DNA of 64,000 bases from the NCBI RefSeq assembly GCF_001310225.1, contig NZ_CP012898.1, forward strand, positions 1,488,001 through 1,552,000, in the 5' to 3' direction. Below the pieces are notes generated by a model. It did not search any database. It was not told the DNA's origin and saw only the letters and a program-made list of their open reading frames with translations. Source of the DNA: Pseudalgibacter alginicilyticus (GTDB lineage: Bacteria > Bacteroidota > Bacteroidia > Flavobacteriales > Flavobacteriaceae). The stretch's first letter is position 1. Each line of letters opens with the position of its first letter. A program made the position numbers and the translations under genes. Below, piece after piece: positions 38,879 through 49,700 of this stretch.

Positions 38879-40261
38879 ATGAGTCATCCAAAATTAGCCA
38901 GCATTTTCAACAAAGACGAGAAAAGAGTCGATTGGCACGACAAAGCACTTTGGTTTGTTAGACACAAAAGAGACATGTCTGCACATAGTGTAAAAGGTTG
39001 GGAAGAACTTCGAAATTTAGGACATGGCATAAAAGCTCATATGTTATCTAATTTAGATAATTATTTGATTCAATTTGAAGAGAATGCTTTAAAAAACGGC
39101 GTGCAAGTACATTGGGCTGCTAATGGGAAAGAACATAATCAAATTGTTCATAAAATATTAAAAGAACATAATGCTAAAAAAATTGTAAAAAGCAAATCTA
39201 TGCTAACCGAAGAGTGTCATTTAAATCCGTATTTGGAGGCTGACGGCATGGAAGTTATTGACACTGACTTAGGGGAACGTATTGTTCAATTAGCAAAAGA
39301 GCCTCCAAGTCATATTGTTTTACCTGCAATACATAAAGACAGACATCAAGTTGATGAATTATTCCAAGAACATTTAGGAACAAAACCATGTGATGGAGAC
39401 CCTCAATATTTAACTGGTGAAGCTAGAAAACATTTACGCGAAAAGTTTATTCAAGCAGATGCAGCCATTACTGGTGTAAATTTTGCCATAGCAGACACTG
39501 GAGGCTTTGTAGTTTGCACTAATGAAGGCAATGCAGATATGGGTGCTCATTTAGCACCTGTACATATTGCATGTATGGGTGTTGAAAAAATCATTCCTAA
39601 ACAAGAGCACTTAGGGGTATTTTTACGTCTTTTAGCTAGAAGTGCTACAGGCCAGCCCATTACAACATACTCATCACATTTTAAAAAACCTCAACCTGGA
39701 TCTAAAATGCATATTGTAATTGTTGATAATGGTCGCTCAGAGCAATTAAGTAGACCTGATTTTAGAGCATCGTTACACTGTATCAGATGTGGCGCTTGTA
39801 TGAACACATGCCCAATTTACAGAAGAAGTGGGGGCCATAGTTATGACGCAACTATTCCGGGGCCTATTGGTTCTATTTTATCTCCTGGAAAAGATTTAAC
39901 TAAATACAGTTCTTTACCTTTTGCCTCTACCTTATGTGGATCATGTTCTGATGTATGTCCAGTAAAAATTGACATCCACTCTCAGCTTTATAAATGGCGA
40001 CAAATTATAACTAAAAACACCCCTCAACCTTTTGTAAAAAAACAATCCATGAAGTTTATGGGTAAATTGTTTGCTAAACCTTCACAATATGAAACCGTTG
40101 GAAAAATAGCTCGTTGGTCATTACGAAATTTACCTAAATCAGTTATAAATTCTAAACCAAACACCTGGGGAAAAGCTAGAGATTTACCTATAGGCCCGAA
40201 ACAAAGTTTTGATGACTGGTATAAAGAAAGAGAAAACAATAAAAAAAGTAACGACCAATAA
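38879..40261 (+). CDS. lutB: LutB (LldF/YkgF-type) iron-sulfur subunit of L-lactate oxidation complex
   Basis: This is a 460-residue LUD-domain protein fused to a ferredoxin-like region. The first cluster motif is CIRCGACMNTC (Cys301, 304, 307, 311). The second is CGSCSDVCP (Cys353, 356, 360). The LUD half carries ADAAITGVNFAIADTGGF and VHIACMGVEKIIP. The length and motif order match full-length LutB. It lies between lutA and lutC with 11 bases to lutC and is co-transcribed with both. Confidence 0.95.
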   Translation: MSHPKLASIFNKDEKRVDWHDKALWFVRHKRDMSAHSVKGWEELRNLGHGIKAHMLSNLDNYLIQFEENALKNGVQVHWAANGKEHNQIVHKILKEHNAKKIVKSKSMLTEECHLNPYLEADGMEVIDTDLGERIVQLAKEPPSHIVLPAIHKDRHQVDELFQEHLGTKPCDGDPQYLTGEARKHLREKFIQADAAITGVNFAIADTGGFVVCTNEGNADMGAHLAPVHIACMGVEKIIPKQEHLGVFLRLLARSATGQPITTYSSHFKKPQPGSKMHIVIVDNGRSEQLSRPDFRASLHCIRCGACMNTCPIYRRSGGHSYDATIPGPIGSILSPGKDLTKYSSLPFASTLCGSCSDVCPVKIDIHSQLYKWRQIITKNTPQPFVKKQSMKFMGKLFAKPSQYETVGKIARWSLRNLPKSVINSKPNTWGKARDLPIGPKQSFDDWYKERENNKKSNDQ

Positions 40262-40272
40262 AATTTCTAAAT

Positions 40273-40860
40273 ATGGGAAGTAGAGAAAGTATTTTAGCAA
40301 AATTAAAAGCCAATAAACCCGAGGCTATTGATTTACCCAAAATAGACCTTAACGTTTTTAATGAAGATTTAGATTTAATAAAAGAATTTACCAAAAAAGT
40401 AGAAATTGTTGGCGGCAGTGTTATTGAAATAAGTAATGATGAGGAGGTTTTAACTCACCTTAAAAAAACATTTCCTAATACAAAAATCAATTTTTCTAAT
40501 TTAGATAACACACAATCTTTTAATACCATTGACTTATCAACAATAAAAAATCCTCGTAACTTAGAGGATTTAGATGTTTTGGTTTTAGAAAGCAAAATAG
40601 GAGTAGCAGAAAATGGTGCTGTCTGGTTGGATGACAACGACATTCCTATTAGGGTTTTACCTTTTATTACAAAACATTTGGCTATTGTAATTTCAAAAAA
40701 CAATTTAGTCCCTTATATGCATGAAGCTTACAAAAGTCTCAGCAATCATAATTCAAGTTATGGTGTCTTTCTCTCTGGGCCTTCAAAAACAGCTGACATT
40801 GAACAGTCTTTGGTTATTGGTGCACATGGCGCATTGAGTTTAACTGTATTTTTAAAATAG
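40273..40860 (+). CDS. lutC: LutC (LldG/YkgG-type) subunit of L-lactate oxidation complex
   Basis: This is a 195-residue LUD-domain protein with SGPSKTADIEQSLVIGAHGA near the C-terminus and VAENGAVW in the core, both diagnostic of LutC. It has no iron-sulfur motif, as expected. It ends the lut operon and is followed by a convergent terminator at 40914-40955. Confidence 0.93.
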   Translation: MGSRESILAKLKANKPEAIDLPKIDLNVFNEDLDLIKEFTKKVEIVGGSVIEISNDEEVLTHLKKTFPNTKINFSNLDNTQSFNTIDLSTIKNPRNLEDLDVLVLESKIGVAENGAVWLDDNDIPIRVLPFITKHLAIVISKNNLVPYMHEAYKSLSNHNSSYGVFLSGPSKTADIEQSLVIGAHGALSLTVFLK

Positions 40861-40913
40861 TCATTTTTTTATACAAAAGCACAAAGGGATGTGAGTTATT
40901 CTTAAACCTAACA

Positions 40914-40955
40914 AAATAAAAGCCTTTAAAAATTAATTTTTGAAGGCTTTTATTT
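40914..40955. terminator. Bidirectional terminator between lutC and the phosphodiesterase operon
   Basis: Arms 40914-40932 and 40937-40955 pair over 19 positions with one mismatch around AAAAGCCTTT / GAAGGCTTTT and enclose a 4-base loop. A/T runs at both ends serve both strands. The two genes converge here. Confidence 0.8.
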
Positions 40956-40977
40956 AGCTTATTAAAATAGAAAAAAA

Positions 40978-41748
40978 CTAATAATCATCACCATCATTAG
41001 TGGTTTTAAAAAAAGTAACGCATTTTAAAGCATTATCTGTATTTATATAGTCTACACCCATTTTAGAAAATAATTGCCAAGACATTTTGGTGTCTGGAAT
41101 ACCCCAAAACCTAAATTCTTTTTTAAATTGATGAGCTTCTGCTACAATGGCTTTAAGCTTATAATAGTCAATTTGAGATATTTCTTGTTTACCATCCCAC
41201 TTAAGATATTTTTTAAAATTTAAGCTTATTAATCCTATTCTTTGTTTTTGATTTTGAGTTAAATTGGCATCCAAACTCTGGTAATCAAAATAAATAAAAT
41301 CTGGATAATTTATATAATCTGAAACATTTGGTCTATTTCCAGAAATTACAAATTTGATTTTTTTATTTTTTATTAAAGTAGGGTATTCTTCTAATACTTG
41401 TATAACAGCCTTTAAAGTATTATAGGCTTCAGATTTTATATCTATAAGCAAAATTAGGTTTTGCATTTCCCCCAATCCTAAATCATATGCTTTTTGTAAA
41501 GGTTCTAAATATAAATTTTCAAAAAGTCTATTTTCTATGATATCTTTTTCATCGTGCGTAGCATAAAGTTTATTGTTTTTTAAAAACAAATCTACTTCAA
41601 TTGAACTAGCCCCAGCAGAATACGCATCCCAGAAAGGCACCGTTTTTAAATAATCATTATGAGAGTGCACTTTCTGTTTTTCAGAATCTTGACAATAACC
41701 AAAATTTATTATTGTTAATAGAATAAATAAAATACCTCTTGTTTTCAT
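40978..41748 (-). CDS. Secreted glycerophosphodiester phosphodiesterase/PI-PLC-like TIM-barrel enzyme
   Basis: This is a 256-residue protein with a signal peptide (FGYCQ at 16-20). The first strand carries HSHNDY (28-33) in place of the GDPD HRG motif. SSIEVDLFLKNNKLYATHDE (48-67) gives the metal-binding Glu51, Asp53 and second His65 of the GDPD/PI-PLC superfamily. LLIDIKSE supplies another acidic residue. A WGIPDTKMSW segment matches later barrel strands. It is expected to hydrolyse phosphodiesters such as glycerophospho- or inositol-phospho compounds in the periplasm. It is the last gene of the second SusCD operon, 15 bases after a second PLC-like gene, suggesting sequential phosphodiester cleavage. 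Confidence 0.8.
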   Translation of the reverse strand: MKTRGILFILLTIINFGYCQDSEKQKVHSHNDYLKTVPFWDAYSAGASSIEVDLFLKNNKLYATHDEKDIIENRLFENLYLEPLQKAYDLGLGEMQNLILLIDIKSEAYNTLKAVIQVLEEYPTLIKNKKIKFVISGNRPNVSDYINYPDFIYFDYQSLDANLTQNQKQRIGLISLNFKKYLKWDGKQEISQIDYYKLKAIVAEAHQFKKEFRFWGIPDTKMSWQLFSKMGVDYINTDNALKCVTFFKTTNDGDDY

Positions 41749-41763
41749 TTAAATAAAATATTT

Positions 41764-43653
41764 TTAATTACAACCGTCCAAAATTATAAGTTCATTTTTT
41801 TTCTTTTGCTCTTGTATATACGCTTGATATAAGCCATTATTATAAGGGCTGTCAGATAGAGCAAACATAACATTTGCACAATGTATGTTATCATATTGAC
41901 TGTCACCTGACGCACTTTCCATATGAAATATTCTACTTATATAACTATTATCTTTACTTTCTATATAAGTTCCTACATCATTTCCATAATTAGATGGGTA
42001 TCTCCAATCTGAGGTCACTAATTTATTATTTATCCTATATCTTTTTAGTTGAACAAAGTTATCTTGAAGCCTTCCGTCAGTTGTATTAAAAGGAAAATAA
42101 TCATTGGTATAGTCGCTTTTTGTAATATTATTATTAGGTTCAATATACAAAACCACTTTTCCTAACAACCCTCCTTCTTTGGAGCCATTCTCATCCATAA
42201 AGTATAATGTTTTTCCATTTACTATTTTAGTTTGATCAATAATAGATTCATTTTGAGACCCATCCGAATCATGATATCGAAGTTTATCTCCAAAATTTTC
42301 TTGCATTAATTTTATAATATTTTCCCATTTAGCACCTACCATCCATTGCTCATAATTTTTCAGCTCTGTCATAATAAAAAGTGGCTCATGATTTGGGTTG
42401 GAATTACTCCAATTAGAAATATAAGTAACCCAATCTGATAACAATAGCGAAGACGGGTTATCTACTGTTAAATCCACTTCATCTCCTGGCTCATCATGCC
42501 CTAAGGTGAGCACTCCAATATCAATGCTTGACAATTGTACATGAGATTCCTTTTTCAATAGCAAATAATACCCATTTGTAAATGGAAATACATTTGCTTG
42601 AGCACCTGGTAATAAATCTATTTCATTTATATATTCATTAACTATATTTGGTTTTCCCTGATCTATAACTAATTGCGAACCTACAGAACTTCCACCTGCT
42701 GCATAAGCGTTAATAAATAATTTCCCGTTTGAATTAATAGCTGTTACAGTACCGCTAAGTAAGCTAGAATTACTTGTAAAACTGCTTGCTTTAGACCACA
42801 AGTCAGCTGAGGTATCTATTGTTTCTACAGTAAAACTTGTAACATAATCTACGTTATGCTTAAAAATATGAAGACTATTATCTTGCTGAAAAGGCGTGAA
42901 ATTTTCTTTTAAAGAAACAGAATTTATGGTATAAACTACTGCATTTAAAGTAGCACTATTGTCCGTTAAAGAAATGGATTGTATTTCATATGCAGATTGG
43001 TCTAAATTATGTTTCGCTAAATATACATTGTTATTATATATAAACGGATCCAATCGAGTAGCCCCATCAATAGATTCTGAATGAATTGAAGATAAATTAT
43101 TAGCATCAAAATTATAAATTGTCAATTTTTCACTATCCAAATGATAATCAAAAACATATATATTATCTTGATAATTCAAAACAGAAAACTCCCGATTCCC
43201 ATTTGATATTATTGTATCATAAATTAGTTCTGACGCACCTGCTGTAACATTATAAACCTTCAATACACCCGTTGTTTCAGAATAGGTTAGCAAGCTTTTT
43301 AGCTCTGGAGCATCTATAACTAAAAACTCATCAACATCCTCTTGCCATGTTGTATTTATTATATTTTTAGTTAAATAAGTAAACAAATCAAATTCCAAAA
43401 ACCTAAATCCGTTTTCCAGTTGTGTTTTTATCCCTTCTCGATTCATTCCATTTAAGTTTCCTGAATACGAATTGTGCGTTCCTGAAAATGCAAACTGACG
43501 ATATATAGCTTTTGCTGAATCAGATGAAACATTATTAGGAGTCTCTTCAATAATTATTGTGTCTGGCGAAATTATTTGTGCTTGACTTTCAGAAGAGCAT
43601 CCATAGACACTAAAGAAAAACACTAACAAACTTAATTTTAAAATAGCTTTCAT
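41764..43653 (-). CDS. PI-PLC-like lipoprotein split by a propeller-like insertion
   Basis: This is a 629-residue lipoprotein (lipobox VYGC, Cys19). The catalytic barrel starts with GTHNSYSGNLNG (58-69; His60) and FRFLEFDLF (83-91). It resumes only at LGHDEPGDEVDL (384-395; His386) and LFIMTELKNYEQW (425-437), then continues to the end. That pattern fits Ca2+-dependent PI-PLC-like proteins. Between about 95 and 380 lies an inserted domain of repeated beta-strand units (for example NIYVFDYHLDSEKLTIYNFD and NVYLAKHNLDQSAYEIQSIS) that looks like a beta-propeller. It is likely a surface or periplasmic phosphodiesterase with a built-in binding domain. It is co-transcribed with the smaller phosphodiesterase downstream. 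Confidence 0.75.
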   Translation of the reverse strand: MKAILKLSLLVFFFSVYGCSSESQAQIISPDTIIIEETPNNVSSDSAKAIYRQFAFSGTHNSYSGNLNGMNREGIKTQLENGFRFLEFDLFTYLTKNIINTTWQEDVDEFLVIDAPELKSLLTYSETTGVLKVYNVTAGASELIYDTIISNGNREFSVLNYQDNIYVFDYHLDSEKLTIYNFDANNLSSIHSESIDGATRLDPFIYNNNVYLAKHNLDQSAYEIQSISLTDNSATLNAVVYTINSVSLKENFTPFQQDNSLHIFKHNVDYVTSFTVETIDTSADLWSKASSFTSNSSLLSGTVTAINSNGKLFINAYAAGGSSVGSQLVIDQGKPNIVNEYINEIDLLPGAQANVFPFTNGYYLLLKKESHVQLSSIDIGVLTLGHDEPGDEVDLTVDNPSSLLLSDWVTYISNWSNSNPNHEPLFIMTELKNYEQWMVGAKWENIIKLMQENFGDKLRYHDSDGSQNESIIDQTKIVNGKTLYFMDENGSKEGGLLGKVVLYIEPNNNITKSDYTNDYFPFNTTDGRLQDNFVQLKRYRINNKLVTSDWRYPSNYGNDVGTYIESKDNSYISRIFHMESASGDSQYDNIHCANVMFALSDSPYNNGLYQAYIQEQKKKNELIILDGCN

Positions 43654-43674
43654 TCTTATTTATTATAAATTAAT

Positions 43675-43700
43675 AAAAAAGGAACCCTTTCAGGTTCCTT
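43675..43700 (-). terminator. Terminator or attenuator after the DUF285 gene
   Basis: On the minus strand an 8-base-pair stem (AAGGAACC/GGTTCCTT, 43700-43693 and 43686-43679) with a 6-base loop is followed by a T run (43680 to 43675). It lies in the 63-base gap before the PLC-like gene and may lower its expression relative to susCD. Confidence 0.7.
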
Positions 43701-43716
43701 CTTAATTTTTTTCTAA

Positions 43717-45240
43717 TTAGTTTGATCTGTTACAAAACTCATTATTATCATTACTATTTACTAAAAAAGGTGGTTTATTTTGTTCTTCCCATTGCGTAGC
43801 ACCTTGATCAAAGTTTAAATTACATTTCACATTACTTACATCCCAACTTGAAAGGTCTTGATTAAAAGCAACATTAAATTGAAATAAGTTTTGCATATTA
43901 ACAACATTACTTACATTCCATCCTGAAATATCTTGATTAAAAGCACAGTTTTCTCCTCCAAACATGGTTTCTAAGTTATCCATATTACTTAAATCCCAAT
44001 TTGTTATGGACGGATTATTAAACCCACTGTCTTTAAACATATCCCACATGCTTACAACTTGACTCATATCCCAAGCACTTAAATCGCCGTTGTAATCTGA
44101 CTCTCTAAACATTTCACGCATAGTAACCACTTTACCTAACTTATCACCCCAGCCAGAAAGATCTTGACTAAAATTATCATTCCCTCTAAAGGTGGACTGA
44201 AAGCTCGTTACATTTGAAACATCCCAATCTCCAATTGGTTGATTAAAAGGACAATCTCTAAACATATTTTTTAAGGTTGTAGCACTGCTGACATCCCAAT
44301 TAGAAATATCTTGATTGAACGCAGAGTTTGTAAAAATTGTTTCAAAAGTAATTACGTTACTTACATCCCAATTATTTAAAGGTTGATTGTAATTAGACGC
44401 CTTATAAAACAAATCTTGCATATTTACAATACCACTTACATCCCAATGATTAATGTTACTATTAAAAGAGGTACATTCTCTAAACATAGCCCTAAAAGTG
44501 GTTGTTTCACTCAAATCAGGAGCATTATCTGCCGTGATTTGAAGATTAGAACAGCCTCTAAAATAAGCTTCATCGTTACCCAATTTAACCTCTCCCCAAT
44601 CTGTGATATCTAAAATATTTTCAGCACTGGTTTTATTAGAATAAAAATTTATTCCCTCTAACTGCCCCCAAATTGTTACTGTATAATCTCCAGCCTCTGA
44701 GTACGTATGGCTAGCAGATTCAAGATCATAGCCTGCTACGATACTGCTTTCTCCATCTCCCCAAAACACTTTAAAATTATAGGTTCCATTTTCTATTAAA
44801 GGAAGTGTTATAGATTCATTGGCATTCACTCGCCAAACAGTTACAAACTCTTTATCTGATTCAAAAGGCTGCAGTACATTTAAATTTACCTGAAACTCTT
44901 CTTCTAAACCAAAACCATAGATACTGAAGGATGACTCCCCAGTTTCAATAGCGTCTTCAGAGCCCAAACTTGAACTGATGCCTTCTTGTAAATAAACACT
45001 TAAGATTATTTCCTTACCTGTTGCCTCACTTGGTAAAGTTGCCGATACAGTTCTTGAAAAGTTAATCACTGATGCTTTAATATCTTCTTCCAAAAACGTG
45101 TTTTTAGCTGACTCAATAATTAAGGAATCAATAAAAATATCGTTTTTATTTATTTCAAAATTTGTATTATCTACATTGCAAGAATACAGACAAATAACTC
45201 CTAAAAACAGAGCACTTAATATCCTATAAAAGTTTTTCAT
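43717..45240 (-). CDS. BspA-like DUF285 surface lipoprotein with PKD-like domain
   Basis: This is a 507-residue lipoprotein (Cys21 in LYSC). About residues 40-135 form a beta-rich region, and 140-200 resemble a PKD/Ig-like fold (FKVFWGDGESS and HTYSEAGDYTVTIWG). Roughly 230-495 consists of about ten DUF285 repeats of some 24-26 residues with the core NWDVSNVxxFxxxF and FNQDISxW. Such leucine-rich-like solenoids mediate surface binding. It is placed after susD, where surface glycan-binding proteins normally lie, so it probably serves as the accessory ligand-binding protein of this locus. The ligand is not predictable. Confidence 0.88.
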   Translation of the reverse strand: MKNFYRILSALFLGVICLYSCNVDNTNFEINKNDIFIDSLIIESAKNTFLEEDIKASVINFSRTVSATLPSEATGKEIILSVYLQEGISSSLGSEDAIETGESSFSIYGFGLEEEFQVNLNVLQPFESDKEFVTVWRVNANESITLPLIENGTYNFKVFWGDGESSIVAGYDLESASHTYSEAGDYTVTIWGQLEGINFYSNKTSAENILDITDWGEVKLGNDEAYFRGCSNLQITADNAPDLSETTTFRAMFRECTSFNSNINHWDVSGIVNMQDLFYKASNYNQPLNNWDVSNVITFETIFTNSAFNQDISNWDVSSATTLKNMFRDCPFNQPIGDWDVSNVTSFQSTFRGNDNFSQDLSGWGDKLGKVVTMREMFRESDYNGDLSAWDMSQVVSMWDMFKDSGFNNPSITNWDLSNMDNLETMFGGENCAFNQDISGWNVSNVVNMQNLFQFNVAFNQDLSSWDVSNVKCNLNFDQGATQWEEQNKPPFLVNSNDNNEFCNRSN

Positions 45241-45322
45241 TTTTTTATTTTTTAAATAGTAATCAATACGTTCTCACAAACTCATATTATTAATATAAAG
45301 TGGTGACATATTAGTACTAAAA

Positions 45323-46702
45323 TTAATATTTTGGGTTTTGAATCATTTCTGTAATATCAATTTCCGTTTGAGGAATAGGAGCCAACAATCTGTAACTTTC
45401 AACTGTTATATCCCTGCCTTCACTAGCGAAAAAAGCATTCATTGTTTCAATGGCTTTATTAGTTCGTAGTAAATCAAACCACCTATGTCCCTCACCTACT
45501 AATTCAAACTTTCGCTCTAAAGCTATTGCATCTCGCATGGCAGACTTAGTTGATGCATCTGTATCGTTTAAACCAGCTCTATTTCTTACCTTGTTTAAAT
45601 ATACTGCAGCTAAAGGTGTGTCATCATTTTCATTAAGGCATTCTGCATAAAGAAGTAAAACATCTGCATATCTTACTACATAATGATTATCGCCACCGTC
45701 ACCATTATCCGTACTTGGAGATGGTGTCCACTTATTTATATAATAAGCCCCTCCTGTATCGTTGATAAAATTTTTCCTAAGATCATTTATTTCGTAAGCA
45801 TCATACATAGCAGATTCCATAGCCATAGAACCTAATCCCCCATTATTATCTGGCAGTGTAAAATTATAATAGAAACTATTACCTTCACTTTTACCATCTA
45901 AATCAGACGCAAACTGAATACTAAATACATCCTCAATATTGCCTTCATGCTCTACACCATAAAGTTCACCGATAGCTACCAAATCAAACCTATATGAAGA
46001 AATAATTTTTTCTAATTGAATCTCAGCATCTACAAAGTTTTGATTTTTCATATAAAACTTAGCAAGAATGGCTCTGGCCGCATATTGATTTGCTCTTCCA
46101 GCACTATTAGTTGTAGGCAATAATTCTATAGACTCTAAAAGATCCTTCTCTATTTGTATATTTATGTTTTCCATAGGTGTTCTTGTATCTTCAAATGCGT
46201 ACGACGGATCATCATAAGGTTCTAACACAAGAGGCACTTCACCATAAATAGTAGTAAGGTTATTATAGAGAAAACCTCTAATGAATTTCATTTCGCCTAT
46301 TCTTCTACTTTTAATGGTTTCACTTTCATAATCAATATCATTAATAACATCAAGAACTGTATTGGCATAAAAAATAGATTCATAAGAATTCTCCCAAATA
46401 CTGGTTGTAAAACCTGTTGTGCTTGTCCATGTAAAATCTTCTAAAGACCTTGACCCCCCATTAGAATTAGGTGCTTGAACATACGTGTTATCAGATGGTA
46501 ACTCACCTAACAAAATCATGTAGGTATTATACAAACTTTGCAACTCACTATAAGCAGCTGTTACTGTTGTTTCAACATTCTCTTCGGTAGTATAATAGTT
46601 ATTTGCCAAAATACTTGTCTCTGGCAATTGATCTAATTCATTTGCGCATCCAGCACAAAAAATTATTAATGAACAGTATATAAATAATCGCATTTTTTGC
46701 AT
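45323..46702 (-). CDS. SusD/RagB-family outer-membrane lipoprotein
   Basis: This is a 459-residue SusD-like lipoprotein with lipobox CAGC (Cys19). Typical features are the start ELDQLPETSI, the TPR-like core, RYADVLLLYAECLNE near 340, the block ALERKFELVGEGHRWFDLLR near 402-421, and a short C-terminus ending MIQNPKY. It lids the SusC encoded 15 bases upstream in a sigma/anti-sigma-controlled system. Confidence 0.94.
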   Translation of the reverse strand: MQKMRLFIYCSLIIFCAGCANELDQLPETSILANNYYTTEENVETTVTAAYSELQSLYNTYMILLGELPSDNTYVQAPNSNGGSRSLEDFTWTSTTGFTTSIWENSYESIFYANTVLDVINDIDYESETIKSRRIGEMKFIRGFLYNNLTTIYGEVPLVLEPYDDPSYAFEDTRTPMENINIQIEKDLLESIELLPTTNSAGRANQYAARAILAKFYMKNQNFVDAEIQLEKIISSYRFDLVAIGELYGVEHEGNIEDVFSIQFASDLDGKSEGNSFYYNFTLPDNNGGLGSMAMESAMYDAYEINDLRKNFINDTGGAYYINKWTPSPSTDNGDGGDNHYVVRYADVLLLYAECLNENDDTPLAAVYLNKVRNRAGLNDTDASTKSAMRDAIALERKFELVGEGHRWFDLLRTNKAIETMNAFFASEGRDITVESYRLLAPIPQTEIDITEMIQNPKY

Positions 46703-46717
46703 GATTAATTTTTTTTA

Positions 46718-49700
46718 TTAAAATGATAAATTGATTCCTACAGATATTACTCTTGGTATAGATGTAGTTCCTTCTACATAACCACTACTAAGCGGATTTC
46801 CTGAACTTCCTCCATCTGGATTCATTCCTCTATATTTAGTCCAGGTATATAAATTTGTTCCTGAAACAAACACTCGTAAATTATCAATGTATACTTGGTC
46901 TAACAAAGCAGAAGGAAAACTATAACCAATTTGCATACTTCTTAGTCTTAAATAATCGGCATCTAAAACGTTGTAATTTGTAGGGTTTCTACTGGCGGCA
47001 CGAGTTGACGTATTTCCATAAGCATCTGGAGGTGCTAAAAAGCCTTCTGGATTATTAATAGGATCCCAATAATTATTGTAATAGTAATAATCTGTATTAG
47101 AAAATGCTTCTCCATATTCTAAATAATTTGATGTCATTAAATCATAAGCCACTCTACCCATGGTGCCATTAAAGCTCATACTTAAATCAAACCCCTTATA
47201 ATCTAAATTGATTCCAAAACCATATGTTACTTCTGGCTTATAATCTCCTAATTCTACTCTATCATCGGCATTAATTATATCGTTATTGTCAGTATCTTGA
47301 AATATATAATCTCCTATTTCAGCTGTTAATGTTGTAGATTTTTTATTATTATATTCATCAACTTCCTCTTGAGATTTTAGCAATCCTATTATTTTATAAC
47401 CATATAAATTAGCTAAAGAACCTCCAACACGACTAATGAAACGCTGGTTACCGCCTTCATATAATTCATCTACGCCTCCTAAAGAAATAATTTCATTCTC
47501 ATTTGTAGTTAAGTTTGCATTTAAAGCTACATTTAAATCTCCTAATTTGATTTGAGACGTATTAATTTCAAACTCCCAACCTCTATTTTGCATTTCTCCA
47601 ATATTTTGAAGAGATGTGTTAAAACCTGTATGCTCTGGTACGGGTCTATCTAAAAGTAAATCAGAAATATTTGCTATATAGTAATTGGCTCCTAAATTTA
47701 TAGTATTGAAAAAACCTAAATCCAAACCAAAATTATTAGATGTATTTGTTTCCCAACCTAATCCATATGAAGGTGAACTTGTTGGTGCTGCTCCAGGATA
47801 AAGTGTTCCATCAAAAGGATAATCTGCTCCCGTGCCAATAGTAGCGTATTGAGAATAGTTCCCTATTTGATTATTTCCTGTTTCCCCCCAACTGTAACGT
47901 AGCTTTGAATATGTTAAAACATCGTTTTTAGGAAAAAAATCTTCATTACTTAACACCCAACCTGCTGAAAAAGAAGCAAAAGTTCCATACCTATTATCAA
48001 TACCAAACTTTGAAGAACCATCTCTACGCAAAGAAGCTGTTAAAAAATAAGTATTGTCATAGTCATACATCAACCTTCCAAAATATGATAATTGCGTCCA
48101 TCTACTTCTAGATGCGCTAGCTGTTTGAGTAGTTGACCCATTAATATTGTCAATAATATCATTAGGAAAATTATCTCCTACCACAGATAAACTTGTAGAG
48201 TAACTTTTTTGAAAACTTTGCCCTAATAAAACTCCAAAGGAATGTTTATTAATATCAAACGTATAATCTAAGGTGTTTTCTATAAGAATTTGACTGTTAT
48301 CACTTCTGCTTTCAGACCCTTGCTGCGTATCTCTTTCACTAATCAACTCCCTGTATGCCCCTGTTTCCATTGAAGCAAATTGATCGGTGTAAAATGTAGA
48401 AAACATATAACCTAAAGACGTTTTAAACTCAAGGTTTTTAATTGGTGTAATTGCTAAATATGTATTTCCAAACGACTTAAATTCTGTACGGTCATATTTA
48501 GACAACTCTGCCATAGCCACAGGGTTTTCCTGCATATTTGCATTATAAGGTCTATTAGCTATTATCTGTGCTTCAACATTATAACCTGTTGAATGACTAT
48601 CATCATAAGCAGAGAAAAATGGATACATGTACACCATAGCTCTTCCTGCTGGATCTATTGGAAATCGATAATTATTGCCTCCATTTGTTAATCCTCTTTC
48701 AGAGTAATAACCATTAATATTAATTCCGTACTTTAAATAGTCATTAACACGGGTATTTATTTTAATATTTGTGGTATATCTTTTTTGATCTGCTGTAATA
48801 ACAATACCTTCCTCTCCAGTATAGCCTATAGACACCGCATAATCCGTTTTTTCTGTTGCCCCAGATATATTTAGATAATGATTTTGAATGGTACCTGGCC
48901 TATAAACAGCATCTTCCCAATCAAAATCAGTTAACCCCGCTTCATTATTTAAATAAGGAATGGTATAGTCTAAAATTAGTTCTCTTACATTTGCACCTTT
49001 AGCTAAACGTTCTTCTTCAGAATCGTTAATATTAGCAGTTGGGTGATTCTTTAAATATGCATTATTTCTTGCATCTCGAAAAAATTTGGCTGCATCATAA
49101 GCATTTAATAAATCATATGAATTGACGCGTTCTTGAACACCAAGAACAGAACTTACTTGAACGGACATTTTTTTTCCACTCCCTTTTTTTGTAGTAATAA
49201 TTATAACACCATTAGCTGCTCTAGACCCATAAATAGACGCTGATGCAGCATCTTTTAAAACACTAACACTCTCTATATCATTACTATTTAAAAGGTTTAA
49301 TGAACTGCCTTCTCCTAAAGGGTAACCATCAACAACTATTAGGGGTTCTGCATCTCTTGTAATTGAACCTGCACCTCTTATAACTATTGAGTTACTATCA
49401 CCCGGGTTTCTTGCATCTGTTAAAATATTTACACCTGCTAATTTCCCTACCAATGCTTGGTCTATATTTTTTGCATTTGAATAGGTTTGAATATCATCAG
49501 ACTCAATACTAGCAATGGCGCCATTAATATTTCTTTTAGAATTTGTTCCATAACCTATTAATACAACCTCATCTAACTTTTGATTATCTGAAGATAGCGT
49601 AATATTTATTGAACTTTGATTATCTACAGGAACCTCTTTAGTGATAAAACCAACATAAGATACTTGTAAAATAGCCTCTCCGTTTACAGCTATCTTAAAA

